DNA of 64,000 nucleotides from Ceriagrion tenellum (GCA_963169105.1 OY720639.1:49767848-49831847), one strand, 5' to 3'; counted from the first letter of the stretch, positions 22,970 to 34,639 are shown. Notes: generated by a model from the sequence alone, not told the origin. Made by a program: numbers and translations.

Positions 22970-24830
22970 TATTATATTAATTAGCACGTTAAAATGCAAA
23001 ACAAAGAGGAAAAAACTGTTATCTCTGTTTTGGATTTTCTGATTTAAGACAAAATTAAAATTCTTAGCGCACTCTTCTGTTCGTGCAGTTAGATCATGAA
23101 CATCTACGTAAACCTATCTAATAAATCATAATAAATCATGAGCATATAAGTGAAGACCATCGGTGGAAGAGAAATTGGCGCTATGTTTTCCTTAGCATAG
23201 GTTTTGAGTAACTTCCTGTATTATCAAAAGATTACATGTCCCTATCTCTACTCTTCTGGGTGTTTTAAAAAGATAGTTGATATTTTTTTAAGCATTACTA
23301 CCAGTTCCTTATCTTTGCTTGTTGAACATTATTAGGTGGGGATATCTTTTAAGAACTCAATCTTATTTTTATTATATTCGGGTAGTCGATCGAAGCCTCT
23401 TGTTTCAGATGTATTCACACCAAAATAGTCACCATAATTAATAAACCTTTTTATAATAATCTTGAAGTATAACAGATACATTAGGTATCTATTTCATCCG
23501 TGGAAAAATACGTGATCAAACTCATTCGATTTTTTATTATGATATTCCTGGTATAAACCTTTGCAAGATAACGAGTTTATTAGAGATCTGGGTACAAAGA
23601 ATAATTAAGAAACAATACGGTGAATGAGGCAAAACAATGGATATAGTCCACGGTAATATCTACAACCAAGCCTTTCATTTTAGCTAGTAATTTGTTGCAC
23701 AGGTGCAAAGCGGCTACTTAAATGGAAAGTAAAATCGTAGACATCGTATGTGTGAGCTGGCACTATCATAGGCCTTCTCAATAAGAGTCGATATCAAGAA
23801 TGCATTGACGGTTGATGTGGCACTGTATTTCAAAAGCAGGAGATGACAATGGTTGAGTGTCTGGGCTCTATTTAATAAGAAATGACTCATTCCCGACTAA
23901 ACGCTCAAAAATGAGCGATTCATCACTGATTCGCGGCAGTGACGAAATCCCGCCCTTCGTGCGGGCCGAGGAGCAAAAGCATACGCCAATGCCCTTGATC
24001 ACGTGTCAACAGCGCAATGGCATTAAGCGTGACCACCCCACCCTCTGGCTGTCTCTCGAAGATTTATGCATCCGTCCAGCCATTATGGCGTGTTTTTCAT
24101 CAGCTAACATCTCGTCTCAGCCATTTTTGTAGTACTACGTTACCTCGACTCTAATTATCATGTTAAATCAATAATTGATCCCCTTCTTCTTGTTATGTAT
24201 CAGTGTTTTGAGACTTCACACTGTCAATCAAGATTAAAGCGTATTACGAATTCGTCTCAATCCAATGCCAGCGTTATGTTTATTTGATTCATAAACCCCT
24301 TGCTGTTGACTCGATCGAGAGCGTTGCCGCTGTAGTGGTCAGTAGAATGACGCATCCAGGCTTTCGTCTTTTGTATTCACGTTGATTGGGTTGTGACTCC
24401 ACTGCATTTGCTTGCAACCAAACATGTACCTACCCAATTGGCCAACCTCGGACTCCTTGTTTGCAATTCATGGTTCGGACATTATTTCCGAGTCCTTCGA
24501 TGCAGACTTTAGCTCCTAATTGTAGTTCAATGACTATAACCTACTGTGAATGAATTGGGGTTAGAGTAGCCTAATCAGCTCAGCTAATATTTAAATGGCA
24601 GCTAGGCTAGAATAAAATGATCACATTGACTTCGGAACAGTTCAAGGAGCAGTTCTTATTTTTTCTCCATTTTTATCCACGTTCGATATTTCTCATTCCT
24701 CTGAGCTATGCAACTATCTATGATCCTCTAATGCTGTGTACAAATTTTGGATCACTTAGTTTGGCTGTATGATGTGGTGATTATTGATCAATTGTAAAAT
24801 TGTAGATAATCTATGTTGCAGTCAATGATT
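22970..24830. other. Non-coding DNA with a CpG-rich patch at 23.89-24.12 kb
   Basis: Mostly AT-rich with no gene. The segment at about 23930-24090 is CpG-rich (TTCGCGGCAGTGACG, CCCGCCCTTCGTGCGGGCCG) and keeps a 91-codon frame open (23857-24132) with no recognised domain. It contains a 5-bp GC stem-loop, CCCGC-CCTTCGT-GCGGG. Confidence 0.4.
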
Positions 24831-24834
24831 TTAT

Positions 24835-26585
24835 GGCTTGAATACCACCGTAAATATAGGACTTTAGACGAGCGGATAGGACTGGCGGCGGAGTATTCTC
24901 AGCAGTTAAATGATATTTAAATAGTATTGCACTTATATTAGACGACAAAGAAAGAGAGAGCCTTGGTGTACCATAAAACAGCAAAACAACGAAATATACT
25001 TATTTGTTCACTTTATAGACCACCGGATTCCAAAATAGAAGTTTTGCACCAATTAGAAACTGAATTATCATCATTTACCTTGAGGGATAACTAAAGCGTA
25101 ATAATGATCGGTGGAGATTTCAACATTCCGGATAAAATTTGGAAAACCAGTAGCGTCGAAACAAGTAAAAGGAATCCCAAGACTGGAAAATAACCAACGT
25201 CACACCAATATTGAAAAAAGGAAACAGATATGACGCAGGAAATTACTAGCCTATATTGTTAACATCACCTTTATGCAAGATCTTCGAAGGCGTTTATATC
25301 AGCTATATTATGATGCTACTGGATAATCGTAACTTCTTACATGGTAGTCAGCACAGGAGGGTAGATCCTGCAAAGCAGAGCTTGTGCTCGCTCTTCCTTC
25401 ACGACATCCTAAAATCAGTTGAATCGAAAAAGGAAGGTGACGCAATGTTTCTTGATTTCAAGAAAGCATTCAACAAAGTTCTTCATAAAAGTTCAGATAC
25501 AAATTGCAATCATGCGGGGCAAATGAAAACATTAGTGAATTGGATACGAGGCTTTCTCAGTGATCGCAAACAGAGAGTAGCTATTGATGGTTTTAGCTCT
25601 GATATGGTTAGAATAACATCCCTTATTCCTTAAGGATGCAAGATCGGCCCTCTTTTGTTCATAATTTATATAATTGACCTAAGTTCTCGAGGTAGCGGTA
25701 AACTAAGATAATTTCCGACGACACGGTCATTATCGGGCAATGGGCGAAGACGCGGACGCAGAAAGTCTATCATAGGACATGAACGACGTTCTTTCGTGGT
25801 GCCCGGTATGGGAGCTAGAACTAAATCATAGTAAATGCACAACAATACCCTTCTAGCGGAAGTCATCACACCAACGCTGTGTCTTTGCTGTGGGTGGCAT
25901 GAAGTCCTCTGAAAAAGTTGAATGCCTTGGAATTTCCTTAACTTTAGATATATTGTGAAGAACACGCATACGAAACATATGCAGAACAGCATGAAATAAA
26001 AAGGATTTATCAAGCGTATTAGAGGATGGTCCTGGAATGAAAAAAGAAAAGAAAGATGGTCATTCTGGTTGGGCCTTACCTTAAATACGCCGCGAGCATT
26101 TGGGACCCTGAGCAGAACGATTTAACAAAAAAGTTAATAAAATATAAAGAAAAGCTGCGAGCTTAGGTAAAAACTGGTACGAGGAAACCTGTAGTATTTC
26201 CCAGCTTTTAGAAGAATTAAGTAGGGAGCCACTAGAGACCCGGAGGTGAGGCCCTAGACTTAGTTTGCTTGAGAAATTCAGAACACGTGTGTTTCAGGGC
26301 GACAAAGAGTATATCATTTTGGCGCCAGACTACATCTCTAGGTCCGACAGATTCGACAAAATACGAGAGATACGTTGCCGAGCGGATAGGTACAAAAATT
26401 TGTTCTTTCCTTGCACAATAAGTGACTCTAATAAAACAAGAGCTCCACTTAAAACACTCTCCCAATACACATCACCATTTCACCTCCAAAAGCGTATTCT
26501 TTAAACCTTTGCCCGGCTCATGTCCTAACACCCCCTGCCAAACGCCCATGCGATGGCTCGCAGGGTTGCATGTATGAAATATGTT
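24835..26585 (+). mobile_element. CR1/Jockey-like LINE, internally deleted and decayed
   Basis: A degenerate non-LTR retrotransposon in which the domain order can still be read. Endonuclease remnants come first: GGGVFSAVK near 24890, YRPPDSK near 25016 and IGGDFNIPDKIW near 25105-25142. The sequence then jumps within about 40 bp to the start of the reverse transcriptase, DWKITNVTPILKKGNRYDAG near 25180-25240, skipping roughly 200 or more residues that normally lie between. RT motifs follow: FLDFKKAFNKVLH (25449-25488), GFLSDRKQRVAIDG (about 25552-25590), GCKIGPLLFIIYIIDL (25636-25680), and SDDTVI (about 25716-25733) where the catalytic YADD is expected. The C-terminal part has AASIWDPEQNDL near 26093 and DYISRSDRFDKIREI near 26328, ending in FFPCTISDSNK near 26405. 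Many stops and several frameshifts make it inactive. A GATGGCTCGCAGGG-type 3' tail follows to about 26585. Confidence 0.85.
25256..25682 (+). pseudogene. Reverse transcriptase fragment inside the LINE
   Basis: This is the longest uninterrupted piece of the LINE ORF2 (25256-25633, about 125 codons), covering the RT finger and palm region. FLDFKKAF corresponds to the conserved Asp-bearing palm motif (usually LDF.KAFD.V.H). WIRGFLSDRKQRV is the next conserved block. A stop interrupts just before GCKIGPLLF (usually PQG...GPLLF). Continuation beyond is broken, and the YADD box has degenerated to SDD in a shifted frame. It cannot encode a working polymerase. Confidence 0.8.
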
Positions 26586-28685
26586 CCAGACTTCCCGACT
26601 CGTATTTGGAGATAACCTCGCTCCGCTCGCTGAATTTCACCCACAATTCTACTAAAATTGACATTATTTCATGTAAGAAGCCTAAGGAAAAAAGATAGAG
26701 GAAAAATTTATCATTGTGTATGATGATACATTTCTGTATGTGCTATTGTAGTTATCTTACGCCGTATCATTCATCTCATAGCCATTGATGGAGGAAAATA
26801 TCATGGTCAGCGGCAGTAATGTGGTAGCCATGGAATTCTTGATGTTGATCGAAACTTTCCCTAATTATTTTGCTATATAATTATTCGAGTTAGAAATCGC
26901 CCAAGGTTTATTGTGAATTTGATGAGTAAAATTATCGTAGATATAGGATTCCTATCCAACCCTTTAAGGATATGAATGATGAAATTGTCCCATTTATAAG
27001 GTTTGATTCAACTCGTAATTATACCTATTTTATACAATAGATTATACCACTTTTTATATTTTACGTATGCCAACAGAAAAGTGGAGTTCGTGGTCGATGT
27101 GAAACGAATTGAAAAATTTTAGGCAACCTCCATTACCCTATGGGCTGTATAACAAATTTCTGGAATTCATTTCGAGGGTAAGGAAGAGGAGGCATGTCGT
27201 TCCGTATTCGATGAACCCTGAAGCAGAGATAAATATCATCCGTGTTTATACATACGCAAAGTATTACAATTCGATTACAGGAAAGGGGAATAAACGTAAT
27301 TTTAGGAGACCATGGGCAATCCATTAGGCAAATCCAGCTCGCCCCGAGAAAAACACTCCGCGCACTCTCACTGGGAATCTTTCGTCGAATTTTCAGCTGT
27401 ATAAAATTCGCTCAAAGAACAATGCTGATGCGATATGTTTACCCTTTCACATTGAAATGGATGAAAGAGAGAGAGACACACACAGAGAAAAACAAAGAGA
27501 GAAAGAAAAAAAATAGGCTCGAGTAAAAGTCTGCTTGCTTCCGTATCCCCACATCCTGAAACGCCTCATTCGCTTGACGTGTGTAAACATTCGCTGAATT
27601 ATTCCCTCGCCACTTCTCTGTGCTGCGCGAATGGGCATGCAAATTTCGAGGGAAAATTTTCCTTCCATTCTTTCATTCTGGGGGGCAAACCCAGTACACC
27701 CATCCACTCATTATCGGAAAACCGGCGCATTCAGCCATGGCTAGCCTCTCATTTGGCTAAATGCCATTTGATAAAATACTCACTTAGGATAATTCAAGGC
27801 TGCTATTGGATTTTTCGTTCTAACAGCGGTTCATGTCAGGGAAGGCGATGGTAATGCGTGGAATAATGCACGTTTCGCCTCTATTCAAGCGACCCCTTCT
27901 TTGTTGACCCTACTGGGTCCAGTTATGAAAATATTGCTGATTTAAATAAATGCGCAATGAAATTCCTTAACTGAAATCGCTAGTCTATAATAGATCATGA
28001 TATGAAAATGATTGAAACTTGTCAGCTGCTCCTTATGATACCCTCCAATCATGGTTAATTGTAAAATTTCTTAACAGTGAATTAGAAACAGTGAACCTTA
28101 AAGAACGCACCAGCTAAATCAGTAAGGAAATGCTGAAATAGAAATCTCCAGAATTTGCAAAATCATGCTTAAAAATATATTCTATTTTTGCGATAAAGTA
28201 GATTGATGAAAAAGCGAGCGTGTTCATTTTTGAGCCGTTTGGAGGTATTTTTTGCATTGACCTCAGGAGATTTTGGCCCTCAGAAGTTAAATGTTCAAAG
28301 TTGTTGCTTCAACAAAGTATGATGTTTGTCAAAATATTTGGATAAGACAAGAGTAGTCATCCACGCGGAAATTTTCTTACGATGCATATTGATCGCACAG
28401 CTTTTAGTCGAGTGAAACAATTCCTTATCTTTGAGGCGGGGAAATGAATTCCTACGCTGAAGTACGTAAATATTTAGAAAAATATAGCTTCCAGGGGATC
28501 TTGATGATCTTGGCAAGCCGTGGGGACATTTTTGAGTTCAGCCTTAAGGTTGGATGACGCAAAGTCGGGGCTATATCTGACTTTTTTCCAAGCGTTCCCC
28601 TCACCACTCGTCTTTATTATCTTTTCAAATAAAGAAAACAAGCGAAGCTTGTAAACACGTTTCTTCCTCTCTCTCTTCCTGGCGC
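26586..28685. other. Non-coding DNA, no gene seen
   Basis: A short GA/CA-rich simple tract occurs at 27468-27512 (GAAAGAGAGAGAGACACACA, then AGAGAAAAACAAAGAGAG). The segment at 27310-27420 has more CpG than its flanks (CTCGCCCCGAG, CTCCGCGCACTC). Overlapping frames on both strands at 27109-27854 match no family. Confidence 0.45.
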
Positions 28686-28689
28686 CCAC

Positions 28690-28770
28690 GAGTAACTTGG
28701 AGAGGGTGGTCTGGGGTCATGGGAGTGTGCGCCTTCGAAGGGAGATCTCGTGTTTGAACCCAGTTACCCT
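28690..28770 (+). mobile_element. Probable tRNA-derived SINE head
   Basis: An A-box-like GGTGGTCTGGGGTCATGGGA (about 28705) is followed about 40 bases later by a B-box-like GTGTTTGAACCCAG (about 28750). Order and spacing fit an internal Pol III promoter. The sequence cannot form a complete tRNA cloverleaf by eye, so it is more likely a SINE head than a tRNA gene. The downstream body is not recognised. Confidence 0.4.
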
Positions 28771-28817
28771 ACCCAAAATGACCTCGAAACTGTCGAGCCT
28801 CTACGATGACAAGCTTC

Positions 28818-28885
28818 TGACGTCACAACCTCTAACTCATATAATAAGAAAGTAGGAGTGGATAATTGCGGAGCCTCTGACGTCA
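28818..28885. promoter_or_regulatory. Two perfect CRE/ATF palindromes exactly 60 bp apart
   Basis: TGACGTCA occurs at 28818-28825 and again at 28878-28885, in similar contexts (GCTTCTGACGTCACAACCTC and GCCTCTGACGTCACACCTGG). TGACGTCA is the consensus site for CREB/ATF bZIP dimers. The shared flanks indicate a small duplication, perhaps within the body of the SINE just upstream. Function is inference. Confidence 0.4.
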
Positions 28886-30206
28886 CACCTGGCACATTTC
28901 CAACGTTCAACAATGCAGAGCTCTTCCCGTTAATGGCCCTAGGACCCGGTTTTAGCAGAAAAAATATGAGTCGATGAACTAGGCTTTATGTATTTCCACT
29001 TATAGTCTAGTGATTTATTATCTAAAAACTATTATTGTTGCAGTATACGCTTTACGTTAGAAATCTGAAAACAACTGATTTTCCTTAAAAATCAGGAATG
29101 TATAACTTTGATACAATATTTACAATGAAAAATATATTCGTTGTAAAATGCTAGTTGTTTTTTGACTTACCAAGCTACTCAGGCGTCGTAAATCAATGTA
29201 AATATTAGCAAATGGCCAAGCATTTAGTGGCGCGAAGCCCTCTGATATGCATTTTTCCGCAGTTCAAGTCCAATTTTAAAGTTCATTTGGTTTGCCCTAG
29301 TTGATATTCAAATCAGTTGGACTTCGCAATAGCGTCACAAACCATTTGAGGGTATCCTACGAATTTTAACTACTTTAAATTTTGTCTAATACTATGTAGG
29401 TTTATGGGCTTTTTTTGCCGCTAGTTCCTGAATCCTAAGCCCGCTTACTGTTTGAGATATACTTAAAAATTTCACATGCATACAAAAAGTGTATTCGTGA
29501 AATTTATATTTAGTTCCTGACTTTTTGGGTTGGGGAATTCGCCATTGTTTTATTATGAGATGTTCCTTAAATAAACACTTCAAATAAGCATAAACATGTA
29601 AAAGATACATGTCATGAGGTCGCAACTGTAATTCTGTCTCCTGAGTTCGAAACTATGGAATATTAAAAGAACGACTAGCCGTTCTTCTCGAAATTCTCCT
29701 ATGCTTTCTGTCAATGTTGTGGGCCAACTCCCGATTAATATCTTGACGTAGAGGTCTCTAATCTTATCTTACTACACCCTATATTTAACTAGAGACATAA
29801 TATCGAAGTTATTATGGTTAAGTATTGGCCTTAAATAAATAGCATAAAAACACCGTGGTGAACGTATGAGGTTGTTCTATGAACACTCACGGAGACATGG
29901 TACAAGTCAGAGGTACATATTCGGAGGGTGTCAGCCGAGTTTTATATTATTTACATGAAGCCGGCCACCTTAAAAAATCATGATATTATATGAAATATTT
30001 GTGATAAATTTTCCATCGGGTTTATATTCCTGAAGTTTGTAACTTACTGATCCTACAGCAAACAAAATAGCCTATATTGCTGGATAATCAAAAAGTATTA
30101 ACTAATTTAAGTGATGTAATTACGCCTTAATTGGTGGAAACTATGAATTTTCACATTAGAAAAAAACTCATTTAATTGGTTTCACCGACTATGTCCCTCG
30201 AACGAT
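28886..30206. other. AT-rich non-coding DNA
   Basis: No gene or recognisable element. Confidence 0.5.
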
Positions 30207-30463
30207 ACGCTTGCCACCTCACTGTGGCTTACTTATTTTGATGCATGGCACAAAATAAGTGTGGCAAAGCGGACGCCTTGCCAGGGAATGTCTGTGAAAA
30301 TGGAAAAATTTCTTATTTTTCACTGTGTATTTACTAATTAACTTAAATTAGTAAATGCTTGATTGACGGGAGGAACTATGCGTCATGGAAATTAAGATGT
30401 CACAAAAGAGGCCATGTAGTTTCAAAATACATTTGTACATAGTTTTTCTGACGTTTGTGACAT
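30207..30463. repeat. Cluster of three short inverted repeats
   Basis: (1) A two-step hairpin at 30207-30271: CGCTTGCCAC pairs with GTGGCAAAGCG (one bulged base), and ACTTATTTTG (30231-30240) pairs perfectly with CAAAATAAGT (30251-30260). (2) An 11-bp perfect inverted repeat ATTTACTAATT/AATTAGTAAAT at 30329-30339 and 30346-30356. (3) ATGTCACAAA at 30397-30406 matched by TTTGTGACAT at 30454-30463. They are not nested as one element. They may be remnants of MITEs or structured RNA, and none is a recognised family. Confidence 0.4.
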
Positions 30464-30603
30464 GCTTAAAATAAGGAAATACTGATGAAATATCACCTCC
30501 TAACAATTATTTACATATATTTTCCGATGCGCAAATAGTGGTAGCTTCATCAACTATTTTGTGCTGCAGTATAGGAAACATTGGTGATGAGTAATCCCCT
30601 ATT

Positions 30604-30655
30604 ACATACCTTTGAGGTGGCTTGCAGGGCATTGTGTAGAGGTTAAGGTAGTCTG
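30604..30655 (+). mobile_element. Probable LINE 3' tail remnant
   Basis: TACCTTTGAGGTGGCTTGCA followed by GGGCATTGTGTAGAGGTTAA resembles the tail of the LINE at 24.8-26.6 kb and the short copy at 12.8 kb. It would be a severely 5'-truncated insertion. Confidence 0.4.
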
Positions 30656-32254
30656 TGCAAGTAGTGACTTCCGTGGATCAGTTATGGGGTGAGGAGCGGA
30701 ATTACACTGCTTGATAAAGAAGTGAAAATGGAGGGGAATTGTTGGGGGAGGACTAAAATAGTAATCAACTAATGGATATTTGTGGCGGTGGGAAAAGAAA
30801 AGTGATGTCGAAAGGTAAACATATTGACCTAGTTATTTTCTCCCAGTTCCATTTGATGAGTCAACCCTCTCACCCACCCTGATCTCATTACAATAAGTTC
30901 GGCAGCAGTCTCCCTATAGATGAGGTGGCGAACGGCGTCTTTTGTACCAGTAAAAGCTGTCGCGTGAATAATCGCGTGATGATTTTGGTATTTATTTTTC
31001 TACGTGAGGGTTTCGAAGAGCGTGGGTTTCCAACGTGTGGGCAGGAATGACTTGAATATTTTGTCCAAAATGAAACTGTTTTGGTTAATTGATTGTTTTC
31101 AGTTTTCTATAAATGTAGATGTATAACGTTGTTTGTTACTTACTTGGAGAAAACATTTTAACGACTTCTTCCTTTGTCCAAGCAAATCGGATCAAACTAT
31201 GATAGTATTTTGGTATAGAAAATTAAGGGGATTATGGTACATTTTATCATGCATGGTAGAGATAGGAAATGGTCTCCATCAGCAGCTTCCTCATCTGTTT
31301 TTTCAAGTGAAAACTAAATCGCACAGATTCACCGGTTATCCACCGGGTAGCATTGTAATGTGGCCAATAATACAATAGTTTTCATTAGCAGTAGTGGTAT
31401 TTTTCATAGTCACTTAAAGAATTAAGTTATTTTTTGTTTTGGGAATGAAGATTTACCCTGGAGATAATTGCAGACGCAGCAATTGAAATGTATGTTACGT
31501 TTTCCTTTGGAGGAATCTTTACAAGACGCAAATGATGCAATGCTGAGAGCATCGGAGGATTCGCTAATGTCAGTAGCAAGGTGGTTGATAGGAGAAATGG
31601 CCTCTTATTGCTCAAGAGATGCAGTGATTAGAGGGATATCGGGAGTAGAAAGGTATAGAAGACTGGAATGTTGCTGTTCGTTAGTCTCGCTAAAACTAAA
31701 AAACGGATAGACCGATTTTAATAATTCTTTTTTGTTTTGTTCACTTTAATACAGGGGTGGTTTTGAAAGAAAAATAATTGGGAAAATTCTAAAGAAAAGC
31801 TTAAAAAAAATTCAAAATTGGTACTTAAGTATGGAATATCGTCTGACGTGCTAAACAAAACTGTCATTTTTCCATCGCCACTTCGGATTACTTTTAATAT
31901 ATGGCATTCGTGGCAGACAAACGTAGTTTTTAGATACTCTTTGGGCATACGTAGTCTTTATATGCTGTTTGGGAAGACCTATCATCTAACTGACGTGCTG
32001 TATTTTCATTTCTTCATTTCTTTGTGTTTTAAAGAAAGACTTGGTGAATTTAGGTGCACTTATAAAAAAGAAAGCGTGAATGTGCGGTCACTTATAACTA
32101 CCAAACCACTGAATGACGTAAAACTTTCTTACGGAACGGAATGTCGTAAAACTTTGTAACATTATTCCATATGTCACTTTGAAGGTTTATGGCTACTTTA
32201 TGTTTTCCTATTGGTCCCCGGTTCGACTACAGACGAGTAAAAGCGTTTCCATAA
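30656..32254. other. Non-coding DNA; repeat-like segment at 31.69-31.80 kb
   Basis: No gene is seen. Around 31686-31730, CTCGCTAAAACTAAAAAACG followed by GATAGACCGATTTTAATAAT resembles the 'AAAACTGC/GGACCGATTT' blocks that accompany Helitron-type repeats in arthropods, including the one at 33.3 kb here. The 113-codon frame at 31818-32159 shows no domain. Confidence 0.4.
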
Positions 32255-34126
32255 GAAATACATGTAAAGTTCGTTTTTCTGGCGTACAGACCTTTTTACT
32301 TTTGCATATTTAAATTAGTAATAATATGCATACAAAGTCGCAACAAAGATCATTGGAAAGAAAAGTTAATAAACCTTCTTATTACTGCAATTAATTTTTG
32401 TTTAGCAACTTATTCACTTTAAATTTGGATAAAACAATTATAAAATGTCTGAAAATTCAGCGTTTTTAGTACGCTGTCCCCTTGACGACCGATAGCATTG
32501 TTGTAACAGAACCTCATATGGATATACGGTGAATATAGGCCCAGAACGTATCGGTTGAATAGAAGAATCCATAGAATCCATAATAAATACATTTTACGAG
32601 ATATACTTCGATTCCTAACGGTAGTTTTGATCAGGTGAATTGATTATTCAAAAAAGCCGTTGCCGTGGTCCACCAACAAGCTTTACTTTGTACAACGATA
32701 TCCAAACATAGCTCGAAAGAAAGGTGTCAATAGGTAGAAGGTCTTCTGCGGCCAAGAGATTGAGTACATAATGAAATAGCGTAACTACCCACCAACACGA
32801 GGAAAGACTCTCTGACCAGTAAGACAGAATGGCAGCTTAGCACAGAAATCAGTCAGACTAGAAAATGACGATAGGCTACGGAAACAACGAGAGAGGAGCT
32901 ATGAACTCAGGAATCGCGAAACTGCACGTCTACACTCTACTCAAATGGAACGTAATTGTACGACAATTCTTAATTCAAGGCGAAGAACGGAAGTCGATTT
33001 GCAGAAAGCACCGTTCAATTACAAGCCTGAAGTGGATTATCATTCACATTCCAAAATAATCATTGATGAAATGGAATCCACTGGCCGTAACTGTGAGGCT
33101 AGAAAATTTTTGAATGAACCTGCATGAATGTGCTGCTGCAATAGGAAAGTGCCTCTGCCATCACTATGAGAATCTGCAGATCCAAAATGCAAGAGGAGTC
33201 AACGAGAGAGTGAATTATAGGAACCAAACTAAATCGAGCTAATATGTAAAAATCTAATGTTAATAATAGATAAAAATGAAATGGTGTCTGTTTGTCTGTC
33301 TCTTGCTCCATCACGCAAAAACTGCTGGACCGATTATGATGAAATTTGGCATGTAGATATAAAATATGTTTGGTCATAAAATAGACTATTTAAAAATCCT
33401 TTAGGGCCCTCAAGGACCCCTCTGTAAGGCCCTGGTGGTCCATGCTAAGCATTGGGCTCGATGTAGTAGTTTCATTTTTTACTTTTTAACAATATTTTTA
33501 CTCAAGATAGAGAGCTGGGGCTTCTTTATCGTATGGCTAAATAAAGGAAGTTTCTAATTATTTCAATCGATTTTCTTTTTTCCTTCGTATTTGTCTGAAA
33601 ATCATATTTTGGCTAAAAAATCTCACATTTTTCTTCGAAATCAAAAATAGCATATTTCCTTGACAACCAAATATTTAATTTTCAAAGGATATTGCGTCTC
33701 TAGCATTTAAATATAAAATTAACCTGAAGATAGCGCATATACATATGATATCCCATGGCCCATAGGCCCATGATGGCGCATAGAAATAAAATCTGTCTAA
33801 GAAGGGCAACGAATCCCAAGACTTCGGGGGGTAATCGATAAGTTTTATGTATACTTACAACAAATATACCCTTCAATATCTATTTTCAAATTAGCTCTCA
33901 TGGAGACACTGCATGCATATGAAAGAGCACGTACGCAGTAAACGATACGCATAAATACTCTGGTAACAGCGTCTCTAATACGACGAACACAATGTACAAG
34001 ATAGGTTACGAGCTCCTCAAATGACCACGCTGACAGTATTCTTCAATATTTGTCAGTCAGGTTTCCTTATACAATAAGTTCAATGTTTCTCATACCCGTT
34101 GAATTTCAACGGGTACCTTCCGCTAG
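32255..34126 (+). mobile_element. Deleted Helitron with canonical 3' terminus
   Basis: Three parts are in consistent + orientation. The 5' non-coding part (about 32255-32560) is homologous to 34320-34610, sharing CTGAAAATTCAGCGTTTTT, ACGACCGATAG and ACCTCATATGGA-like blocks. A remnant of the Rep/helicase ORF N-terminus follows (32736-33180). The 3' part includes AAAACTGCTGGACCGATTAT then GATGAAATTTGGCATGTAGA (33318-33357), common in arthropod Helitron/Helentron repeats, and ends with a perfect 10-bp hairpin, ACCCGTTGAATTTCAACGGG (20-mer core with the next T, 34094-34113), followed by TACCTTCCGCTAG|T. CTAG next to T fits Helitron insertion between A and T. Most of the helicase region is missing. 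The left boundary is uncertain. Confidence 0.7.
32736..33180 (+). pseudogene. Helitron Rep/helicase N-terminal fragment
   Basis: A decayed frame carries the arginine/glutamate-rich lead of Helitron ORFs followed by the conserved Cys block. Readable pieces are RRSSAAKRLS (about 32736), HEERLSDQ (about 32796), RLENDDRLRKQRERSYELR (about 32856-32914), FNYKPEVDYHSH (about 33016-33050), MESTGRNCEARKFLNEP (about 33069-33119), then, past an in-frame TGA, MCCCNRKVPLPS (33127-33162). The last part matches the family pattern 'NE..GMCC..GKV.LP'. Stops (two TAA/TGA near 32766, one TAA near 32820, one TGA at 33124) and at least one frameshift near 32825-32855 inactivate it. The Rep HUH motif and helicase domains that should follow are absent. 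The pieces at 32865-33059 and 32945-33127 that start with ATG are internal fragments only. Confidence 0.7.
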
Positions 34127-34290
34127 TTTGTAAATGATATTAAGGATGTTCCATAGTTCATATAGTCTCGTATTTAGTAGCAAATAACATTAATTCACGG
34201 CTAAGGTAATGGTTTATAGCTAGCGGATCTGGTAAATTGCATCTAAATTCTTAGGGAGAACAATCTGGTTTAATGTCACTTTCTTCTCAA

Positions 34291-34639
34291 TCTTCTAATA
34301 TATAAAGCAGGAAGTATGTATGTAAATATGTATGTGAAGTTCATTTTTATTAACTGCAGACCATTTTTCTTTAAATAAAAAATAATGATTACACAGAGTT
34401 GCGACAAAGACCATTGGAAAGATAACTGAATAAAAATTCATTTTCATGCAATGCATTTTTGTTTTCCAACTGATTCAGTGTAAATTTCGAACAAACATTC
34501 ATAAAATTGCTGAAAATTCAGCGTTTTTGGCTCTCTGTCTCCTGGACGACCGATAGTATTGTTGAAGCCGACCCTCATATGGACATATGGTGAAAAAGGT
34601 CCATAACATATCATTAGAAATGTAGTTTTAATATCTACC
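34291..34639 (+). mobile_element. Second Helitron copy, 5' fragment
   Basis: It begins TCTTCTAATATATAAAGCAG (34291-34310), a start I associate with arthropod Helitrons (5' TC). It continues with a TATGTATGTAAATATGTATG run and then the region homologous to 32255-32560. Identity between the two copies is roughly 70-75% by eye. It breaks off at about 34639, where the next SINE begins, so no 3' hairpin is present. Confidence 0.6.
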
